Shown here piece by piece: positions 12,628 through 18,602 of a DNA stretch of 18,602 nucleotides. The translations under genes and the position numbers were made by a program. The stretch's first letter is position 1; every line of letters begins with the position of its first letter. The notes beneath the pieces were generated by a model. That model was not told the DNA's origin, ran no database searches, and saw nothing but the letters and a program-made list of their open reading frames with translations. Source of the stretch: DALYJJ01 sp031969915 (lineage in GTDB: Bacteria > Acidobacteriota > Terriglobia > Bryobacterales > Bryobacteraceae); NCBI GenBank assembly GCA_031969915.1, contig DALYJJ010000120.1, positions 1 to 18,602 on the forward strand, read 5' to 3'.

Positions 12628-12990
12628 CTATTGGGCAGCCGGGTCGTTCTGCATCAGACCGAAGACGATGCCTTCGGTGTCGAGCAGGTAGGCGAGCCAG
12701 CCGATGCCGGGGATGGCCATTTTCGGCACCGCGACCTGCGCTCCGGCGGCGGTGGCCTTGGCCACGATCTCGTCCAGGTTGGCGACGTCGAGGGTATTCA
12801 CGGTCATCGGGCCGGCTTCCCGGTTCATGAGTCCGCCGTTGATGCCCGGGCCGTCGGGACCGGTTGTGATCAGCCAATAGGGCATGGGGCCGGGCCAGGA
12901 TTCGAACTTCCAGCCGAAAACGGATTCATAGAAGCGCATGGCGCGCTGGGGATCTTCCGCGTGCAATTCGAAATGGATGGGTCGTGGCAT
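12628..12990 (-). CDS. VOC (glyoxalase/bleomycin-resistance fold) protein
   Basis: 120 residues forming two beta-alpha-beta-beta-beta units. Unit one runs from PIHFELHAEDPQRAMRFYES (4-23) through the FGWKF and YWLITTG strands. Unit two runs from MTVNTLDVANLDEIVAKA (62-79) through AAGAQVAVPK and GWLAYLLDTEGIVFGLMQ (97-114). The pattern fits the single-domain VOC proteins often annotated as glyoxalase-like; the reaction (lyase, isomerase, dioxygenase or drug binding) cannot be specified. The ATG at 12990 is preferred because GGAAGGA lies about 9 bases upstream and the fold begins right after it. A GTG at 13026 would add 12 residues (ALNRTGKDNPY and so on) and cannot be excluded. Confidence 0.88.
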   Translation of the reverse strand: MPRPIHFELHAEDPQRAMRFYESVFGWKFESWPGPMPYWLITTGPDGPGINGGLMNREAGPMTVNTLDVANLDEIVAKATAAGAQVAVPKMAIPGIGWLAYLLDTEGIVFGLMQNDPAAQ

Positions 12991-13054
12991 GTAGGGATTG
13001 TCCTTCCCGGTTCTATTCAACGCCACGGGTGGGGTCTTTAGTGGAAACCGCGGC

Positions 13055-14791
13055 TCACCGCAAATCGCTTGGCGGCACCTTCTGAAAACGCGCCGTGAAC
13101 GAGAAGCGGCTTCCCTGCCCCGGCTGGCTCTCGACGGTAATCGCTCCCTCCATCATCCGCACCAACCGGTTCGCGAGCGGGAGCCCGATCCCAACGCCGT
13201 CGTAGCGGCGCGTCGAGGAACCGTCGCCCTGGGTGAAGTTCTCAAACAGCCTCTGCATCTGGCCGGGACCGATGCCGATGCCGGTGTCCTCGATTTCGAA
13301 GCGGAAGCGAACCGACGCACTGGATTCCTCGGCCACGGAGCACCGCAGGGTCACCCCGCCGTGCTCTGTGAATTTGACGGCGTTGCCGGCGAGGTTCACC
13401 AGGACCTGCCGCAACCGGCCGGGATCCCCGGCCACTGTTGTGGGCCCACCGTCCGGGGGAACGAATGCCCACGTGAGCCCCTTGGCGGCGGCGCGGGTCC
13501 GCATCCGTTCGGCCACATCCTCGAGCAAGGGGAGCATGTCGAACTCGACGGTCTGCAGGCCGAGCTTTCCCGTCTCCAGCTTGGACAGATCGAGGATGTC
13601 GGTCAGAAGCAACATCAGATGCCGGGCGGAGGAGCGTAGCGCCTCCAGGCACTCGCGCTGCTCGGCGTCCAGTTTCGTATCGGAGAGCAGTTCGGAGAAC
13701 CCAAGCACGGCGTTCATCGGGGTCCGAGTCTCGTGGCTCATGTTGGCCAGGAACTGGCGTTTCAGCTCCGTGGCTTCCTGAGCCACCGACAACGCTGCCG
13801 TGAGCGCCCGATTCTGTTCCGCCAGATCCCCGGCGTACTTGCGGAGCTTATCCTCCGCGATCTTTCGCTCCGTGATGTCGGTGAACGCGACGGCGACATA
13901 GCCTGGCCGCGGGCAGAACGCGGCGATATCGTAATGGCGGCCCAGCGATTGCGTGAAGCTCTCAAAGCGAACCGGCTGGCCGCTGAGGCCAACTCCACCG
14001 AAAATCTCAATGAAGTGCTCACGGGCCACCTCCGGCAGAACCGACGTGACGCGCTGGCCGATCACCTGTGCGGCGGAAAGGCCAGTGAGTTCTTCGAAGG
14101 CTCGATTGACTTCCAGGAAGGCATAATCCACGGGCCTGCCATCTTCGCCTACGATCACCTCGTGCAGGGCCACGGCATTCAACGAATGGTCGAAGAGCTG
14201 CCGGTAGCGGTGCTCGCTCTCACGCAGAGCCGCCTCGGCGCGCTTGGAGTCCGTGATGTCGGTCATCACACCCACCCAGCGTGTGGCGCCTCCGCCCGGA
14301 TCGTGAAGCGCCTTGCCTCGATTCTCCCACCAGCGCACCTCGCCCCGGCTGTGCATCATGCGGAATTCGACACGAAACTGGCCGCCGTTCCGCAAGTGGT
14401 CCTCCATGGCCGTAAGCACACGCCCGGCGTCCTCGGGATGGAGCATCCGCTTCCAGTCCTCGAAGCTCTTGGGGACGGCGGCGGGGTCATAGACGCTGCC
14501 CGGCCCAAACAATTTCTCCGGCAGCCCGAACAGGTGCAGTTCGCCGGTCGCCAGATTCCATTCGTAGATCATGTCGCTCGCGCTCTCAGCGGCTATGCGA
14601 AAGCGCTCTTCAAGCCCAATCCTCCCCGGCGCCGGCGAGGCCTGCGCCGGGCCGTCGCCGGGCGTGTCGATCGGCGATGAAACGCTGACCTTTTCGTCCA
14701 AAATCGTCCCCACTGCCATATCGGCCGATTTCGACCGGATATGCTGCAAATTCAGACTAACACTCTTATCAAAGGATTCGAATGCGCGCAC
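13055..14791 (-). CDS. Soluble PAS-PAS sensor histidine kinase
   Basis: 578 residues without membrane helices, so a cytosolic sensor. Residues 1-58 are low-complexity. PAS domain 1 covers about 60-185, ending WVGVMTDITDSKRAEAALRE with its PAC motif; PAS domain 2 covers about 190-315, ending VAVAFTDITERKIAED. A coiled coil (316-345) leads to the HisKA helix NMSHETRTPMNAVLGF with phospho-acceptor His353. The HATPase has the N-box NLAGNAVKFT (466-475), the G1 box DTGIGIG (502-508) and the G2 box GVGIGLPLA (532-540). All catalytic elements are present. There is no receiver domain and no response regulator in the window, so its partner lies elsewhere. The start is uncertain: GTG at 14791 overlaps the FHA gene by 23 bases, while ATG at 14719 would drop only the disordered first 24 residues. 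The overlap suggests co-expression with the FHA and SEDS-PBP genes. Confidence 0.92.
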   Translation of the reverse strand: MRAFESFDKSVSLNLQHIRSKSADMAVGTILDEKVSVSSPIDTPGDGPAQASPAPGRIGLEERFRIAAESASDMIYEWNLATGELHLFGLPEKLFGPGSVYDPAAVPKSFEDWKRMLHPEDAGRVLTAMEDHLRNGGQFRVEFRMMHSRGEVRWWENRGKALHDPGGGATRWVGVMTDITDSKRAEAALRESEHRYRQLFDHSLNAVALHEVIVGEDGRPVDYAFLEVNRAFEELTGLSAAQVIGQRVTSVLPEVAREHFIEIFGGVGLSGQPVRFESFTQSLGRHYDIAAFCPRPGYVAVAFTDITERKIAEDKLRKYAGDLAEQNRALTAALSVAQEATELKRQFLANMSHETRTPMNAVLGFSELLSDTKLDAEQRECLEALRSSARHLMLLLTDILDLSKLETGKLGLQTVEFDMLPLLEDVAERMRTRAAAKGLTWAFVPPDGGPTTVAGDPGRLRQVLVNLAGNAVKFTEHGGVTLRCSVAEESSASVRFRFEIEDTGIGIGPGQMQRLFENFTQGDGSSTRRYDGVGIGLPLANRLVRMMEGAITVESQPGQGSRFSFTARFQKVPPSDLR

Positions 14792-15539
14792 GCCCCAGCA
14801 GGATCTCGTCCCCCGGCCGCACCGGCGTCCCTTTGCTGCTGCCTTTCGGCACGCTCACCGCCCGCCCGCTGCGCTCAATGGAGGTCCCGTAATTGCTGCG
14901 GTCGTCGTAGAGGCGGTAGCAGGCGTCTTCGGCGTCGAATTCAAGGTGAGCGTGCAGGCGGGACACCGTCGAATTGGGCGGTGTGGCCGCATCTTCGAAC
15001 ACGATGTCGTTGCGCCGGATCAAGCGCTGCTCGGCGTCGCGAATCTCCGCCAGGCGTCCGATGTTGATGCGCTCCCGGCTGAACTCGTACTCAGTCTGGG
15101 CCGCCGAACCTTCCAGCACCTGCAGGGTGATGCGCGCCGCCTGCCGGTGCGCCGCGGCGGCGGCCTCTTCGTAGACGATCTCATAGGGGCGGTCAAGGTC
15201 GTCCACCAGTTCCACATGCAGGCGGAAGCCTTCGGGAAGCTGCGCCCCTTCGTCCTGGAGGCGCGCGCGCGCATCGCGTCCGAGCGGGTCGCCCTGCTGA
15301 AAGACCGCGGCGTACACCCGCCGCCGCTCCGGCGACGGAACGTGAATGCGCACCGTCACGGCGGGGTGAAGGAACATCCGCCGTCCGCGCGGCAGGCGCT
15401 CCACGTGCGACGACAGTTCGTCGAGCACCGCGCGGTGGACTTCGATCAGCGCGCGTTGCTCGCCCGGGGCGGCCTGCGCCCGGAACAGGCTTCGCAGGGT
15501 TTCATCCAAGCGTCGTTCGAACTCGTGCAGTCGGCTCAT
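14769..15539 (-). CDS. FhaA-like FHA domain protein
   Basis: 256 residues, cytosolic. The C-terminal FHA domain (about 155-256) has INIGR (158-162), TVSRLHAHLE (191-200) with Ser193, Arg194 and His196, and the NYGTS turn (216-220). These are the residues that bind phospho-threonine, so it should be functional. The N-terminal 120 residues (FERRLDETLRSLF, then LPRGRRMFLHPAVTVRI, SPERRRVYAAVF, LPEGFRLHVELV) resemble the DUF3662-type domain of mycobacterial FhaA, though more loosely. FhaA is known to act in cell-wall synthesis, binding phosphorylated MurJ-type protein. Here the start codon overlaps the stop of the SEDS-PBP gene by 4 bases (ATGA), so the two are translationally coupled. I infer an adaptor that brings a Thr-phosphorylated partner to the peptidoglycan synthase. 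The N-terminal assignment is less sure than the FHA domain. Confidence 0.88.
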   Translation of the reverse strand: MSRLHEFERRLDETLRSLFRAQAAPGEQRALIEVHRAVLDELSSHVERLPRGRRMFLHPAVTVRIHVPSPERRRVYAAVFQQGDPLGRDARARLQDEGAQLPEGFRLHVELVDDLDRPYEIVYEEAAAAAHRQAARITLQVLEGSAAQTEYEFSRERINIGRLAEIRDAEQRLIRRNDIVFEDAATPPNSTVSRLHAHLEFDAEDACYRLYDDRSNYGTSIERSGRAVSVPKGSSKGTPVRPGDEILLGRARIRIL

Positions 15540-18500
15540 TCTTTGCTCGCAAACAGTCCCAACTCGGCCGCCGCCTTCATCATCTCCGCGGCGGCGGGAG
15601 CCGCGGCGGTGCCGCCATACTGGCCATTCTCCACCAGCACGGCGAAGGCGAGCTTGCGCGGGCCGTTCAGCGGGGCGAAACCGATGAACCAGGCGTGCGA
15701 CGCGCCGCGCTCGATCTCCGCCGTTCCCGTCTTCCCGGCAATGGCCACCGCCGGGATGTTGGCCGCCTTGCCCGTGCCCGACGTCACCACGGAGCGCATG
15801 AAGCTGGCGATCGCATCAGCCTGCGCGGCGTCGATCACGGGCTGCGGCCCCTGCGTCCGGTTGTTGTTCCCGTCCGTCACCCAGCGGCCGTAGGGCATGG
15901 CGCCCCGCGCGGCGATGGTGGCCGCGGCCCGGGCCATCTGGAAGGGGCTCGCAATCACCTGGCCCTGGCCGAATCCGGCCTGCGGAATGCTTCGCTGCAA
16001 CTGCTCCGCGGACTCCGGCGTGGCCACGCTGATGTTCAGCAGCTTCGCGGTCTCCAGCAGCGCGGGCGCGCCGACATCGTATGTCGCCAACTGCGCGAAG
16101 TACGCATTGCAGGAAACCGCCACGCCTTTTTGCATCGCCACCATCCCGTGCGCCCCAGTGTCCTTGACATCGTCCCGGATGGGACGTCCCCACCCTTTGA
16201 CGTAGTTGCCGATCCGCCCGTCGGGCAGGCGCTTGCATTCGTGCAGCACGCCGGCCAGTTTGGGATCGCGGCGCAGCGCGGCCATCGCGGTGACGATCTT
16301 AAACGACGATCCGGGTGGATACAGGCCGTAGCGCGCGCGATCGAGCAGCGTGTCGTCCTCTCCGTCCGGCGCGAGTCCGGGCGGCATCCGCGCCGGTTGC
16401 GGATAGCTCACCGAAGCAAGCAGATCGCCGGTGGCCGCGTCCAAGATCACGGCCGCGCCCTTCTCCTTTTTCAGCTTTCGCAACTGCGCGGCCAGGATCT
16501 CAGACGTCCGCTTTTGCAGCCGGGCGTCGATCGACATGGTCAGCGAACGGTCGCGTTCCCGCACTCGCTTCACCGCTTCGTGCTCCGGTTCATACCGGTG
16601 ACGGAGTAGCGGGAGCAGTTCCCGATAGTCGTACCGGACCGTGTACACGGGTTTGCCGCTGCGCGGGTCCTTCACTTCCACCACGCTGGCCCGGTCGTCG
16701 TAACCCTGCAGCGTCACCGCGTAATCGCGTTCGGCGAGCGAGCTGTTGCGCGCGCCCCAATTCGCGCGCGAGCGGAGGTCTCCGAGCAGGTGGACCGTGT
16801 GCGCGCCCAACGGGTAGAACCGCCCGTCGTCCGGCTGGCTGGGGGGAAGCGATATTCCCATCCGGGCATATTGTTCACGGTTCTTGACCACCTCGTCCCA
16901 GTCGCGCGAGGCCAGCGGCACGCCGTTGCGATCGAAGATCGTCCCGCGGGGGATACTCCTCGCAATGGCCAGCAAGCGCGGGTTGTAAACGTACCGCTGC
17001 AGGCCGTCGGCCTGGACGGTGAACACGCCCGCGCCCACCGTCGCATCGGCCCGCACCACTTGCACCCAGGCAGCCTTGGCCACAATCGCACCGCCGGCCA
17101 GCGCCAGCAGGAGCGCAACCCCGCGCACGGCCGGCCAGAACGGCTTGGCGATTTCCCTGCGCGACCCCGCCCCCTCGCGGGCGAGCGCCAGCAGGATGCC
17201 GAGAATTCCGAAGTTCACGATCAACGCCGTGCGGCCGTAGCTCAGGAAGGGCGCCACCACTCCGGACAACGGGAGCACACCCAGCACGCCGCCGGCGATG
17301 AGCAGGATCTGCAGGCCGATCGAAAGCGTCAACCCGAGCGCCAGAAAGAAGTCGTAGTCGGAGCGCGCGCGCGCCGCGGTGCGAAAACCGAAGCCGATCA
17401 CCAGCGCGTAGAGCGCGGCGACGCCGAGCAGTCCGAGGAAGCCCATCTCCTCGCCCGCGGCCGAAAGGATCAGGTCCGTGTGTGCGGTGGGCATGTACTG
17501 CGGGTCGCCCAGGCCCAGGCCGGTTCCGAACACGCCTCCGGTGGAGAAGGCCCACAGCGAATGAACCACCTGGTCCCCGCCGCGAATGGCGTTATTCCAA
17601 GGGTTGATCCACATCTCGACGCGGTTGGCCACGGTGCGCGGATACCCGGCGAGGTAGCCGCCCACGAAACCAGCGATCATGAGCACGAAGCCCGCCGAAG
17701 CGAGCAGAAAACGGTCGCGGGCGACGCCATACAGTGCCAGGAACAGACAGACGATGATCAACGCCGGCCCAAGGTCTTTCTGGAGAAAGAAGAAGCCCAG
17801 GGAGAGCGCCACGGCGAGCAGAACCGGGGCGGCGTACTCAAGCCTCGGCACCTCCACCCAGCGGCTCAGGGCCGCCCATTGTGGCCGCTCCTCGCGCAGC
17901 GTACGGAGGAACTCCCAGTGCGAGGCGAAGTAGCCGGCCAGGAAGAAGACCACCAGCACGCGGATGATCTCCGCCGGCTGGAAGCCGAGCAGATTCACGC
18001 GCGCGTCGCTTGTGCCCGGACCGGAACCGAACGCGATGAGCGCCACCGAGAGCACGAAGCTCAAGAGCAGAGGAACGTAGGAGAGGCGCCCCGTGAGCCG
18101 CCGGTAGTCGAGGCTGCTGGCCGCACCGAGCAGAACGCAGCCCGCCGCCGCGCCCTGCGCGAACGCGAAGAAGGTCAGCGTGTCCCGCAGCGGATCGCGA
18201 AGCGACACCATCATCACCAGGCCCAGGCCGCACAACAAGTGGAGCGCGGGCAGCACGTACCGTGGGCCGGAGAACCGCCGCCAGCGCCAGAAAGCGTGGA
18301 CCAGGTAGAAAGGCAACACGAACAGCGCGGCCGCGCCCAGGAATCGGAGGCGGTACTCCGCCTGGTCGCGGACCACCAGCGACGGCTTCGCCAGCGCAAT
18401 CTCGCGCGGAGTGAACAGCGCGATGGTCTCCGCGTTCTGCTTCACCGCGGCGTCGGCCCGCTCGCGCAGGGTTTCGAATCCGCGCGGCCGGAGCACGTCC

Positions 18501-18602
18501 TTCACAGGAACGCGGATGCGGCCGAGGGCGCCCACGTTTTCCAGGCGCTCCTCGCGAAGGAAGGCGAGCTTGGTTCCGGACGGGCTGAGGACCGGGTTGT
18601 AG
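15536..18602 (-). CDS. SEDS (RodA/FtsW) - class B penicillin-binding protein fusion, 5' end outside window
   Basis: At least 1021 codons, open to the window edge. Numbering here starts at the in-frame GTG at 18535. Residues about 62-455 are a polytopic SEDS domain with ten or so helices, containing the ARVNLLGFQPAEI loop, GGVFGTGLGLGDPQYMP and AHTDLILSAAGEEMGFLG. Such proteins polymerise lipid II into glycan strands. A further helix (about 471-490) starts the PBP half: RGTIFDRNGVPLA, then a transpeptidase domain with SSFK (Ser743, Lys746), SCN (808-810) and KTG (935-937), all three motifs of a working cross-linking enzyme. Polymerase and transpeptidase are thus one chain, normally two (RodA and PBP2, or FtsW and PBP3). 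The SEDS catalytic Asp site reads Asn315. The 22 codons before 18535 are open with 19 third positions G or C, so the true start is probably further upstream. FHA and histidine kinase genes follow. Confidence 0.93.
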   Translation of the reverse strand, partial: YNPVLSPSGTKLAFLREERLENVGALGRIRVPVKDVLRPRGFETLRERADAAVKQNAETIALFTPREIALAKPSLVVRDQAEYRLRFLGAAALFVLPFYLVHAFWRWRRFSGPRYVLPALHLLCGLGLVMMVSLRDPLRDTLTFFAFAQGAAAGCVLLGAASSLDYRRLTGRLSYVPLLLSFVLSVALIAFGSGPGTSDARVNLLGFQPAEIIRVLVVFFLAGYFASHWEFLRTLREERPQWAALSRWVEVPRLEYAAPVLLAVALSLGFFFLQKDLGPALIIVCLFLALYGVARDRFLLASAGFVLMIAGFVGGYLAGYPRTVANRVEMWINPWNNAIRGGDQVVHSLWAFSTGGVFGTGLGLGDPQYMPTAHTDLILSAAGEEMGFLGLLGVAALYALVIGFGFRTAARARSDYDFFLALGLTLSIGLQILLIAGGVLGVLPLSGVVAPFLSYGRTALIVNFGILGILLALAREGAGSRREIAKPFWPAVRGVALLLALAGGAIVAKAAWVQVVRADATVGAGVFTVQADGLQRYVYNPRLLAIARSIPRGTIFDRNGVPLASRDWDEVVKNREQYARMGISLPPSQPDDGRFYPLGAHTVHLLGDLRSRANWGARNSSLAERDYAVTLQGYDDRASVVEVKDPRSGKPVYTVRYDYRELLPLLRHRYEPEHEAVKRVRERDRSLTMSIDARLQKRTSEILAAQLRKLKKEKGAAVILDAATGDLLASVSYPQPARMPPGLAPDGEDDTLLDRARYGLYPPGSSFKIVTAMAALRRDPKLAGVLHECKRLPDGRIGNYVKGWGRPIRDDVKDTGAHGMVAMQKGVAVSCNAYFAQLATYDVGAPALLETAKLLNISVATPESAEQLQRSIPQAGFGQGQVIASPFQMARAAATIAARGAMPYGRWVTDGNNNRTQGPQPVIDAAQADAIASFMRSVVTSGTGKAANIPAVAIAGKTGTAEIERGASHAWFIGFAPLNGPRKLAFAVLVENGQYGGTAAAPAAAEMMKAAAELGLFASKE

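Noticed and set aside
13733..15893. Plus-strand frames of 315 and 440 codons opposite the histidine kinase and FHA genes
   Set aside because: The minus strand carries complete HisKA, HATPase and FHA motifs in these places; the plus-strand translations have none.

Overview
The window is high-GC bacterial DNA, densely packed with genes in both orientations. It has no rRNA, tRNA, CRISPR array or insertion sequence that I can see, and no non-coding stretch longer than about 115 bases. The gene set suggests a soil-type Acidobacteriota, probably of the Solibacter/Bryobacter kind. The pointers are a Ser/Thr kinase fused to a WD40-like propeller, a large Asp-box (VPS10/BNR) propeller, a Tat-exported sulfatase, a secreted S9 peptidase and a SEDS-PBP fusion. 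This placement is inference from gene families; there is no marker gene to prove it.

Layout. Positions 1-341 (minus) hold the N-terminal part of a sulfatase. A divergent 113-base gap leads to a compact orphan gene (455-1048) resembling the putative adhesin Stv domain, closed by a good intrinsic terminator (1063-1092). Next come a membrane Ser/Thr kinase with a C-terminal propeller (1109-3823) and, sharing one base with it, a family 2 glycosyltransferase whose motifs recall polypeptide GalNAc-transferases (3823-4683). A small lysine/alanine-rich protein (4714-4950) lies 8 bases ahead of an 803-residue Asp-box propeller protein (4959-7370).

From 9441 down to 7321 runs a tight minus-strand cluster: a DJ-1/PfpI protein, an HSL-type esterase and a second GT2. 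Its last gene overlaps the 3' end of the propeller gene tail to tail by 50 bases. Diverging from it is a secreted S9 glutamyl-endopeptidase-like enzyme (9471-11852), followed by a MOSC-domain protein (11889-12602). A minus-strand glyoxalase-fold protein follows (12628-12990).

The last third, on the minus strand, is the most notable block. A natural SEDS glycosyltransferase/class B penicillin-binding protein fusion (15536-18602, open at the window edge) overlaps an FhaA-like FHA protein by 4 bases (14769-15539). That gene in turn overlaps a soluble PAS-PAS histidine kinase (13055-14791). The order SEDS, PBP, FHA echoes the actinobacterial rodA-pbpA-fha-pkn cell-wall cluster. I infer that peptidoglycan synthesis here is tied to phospho-threonine signalling. 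The Asp normally needed for SEDS polymerase activity appears to be Asn in this protein, the oddest single observation in the window.
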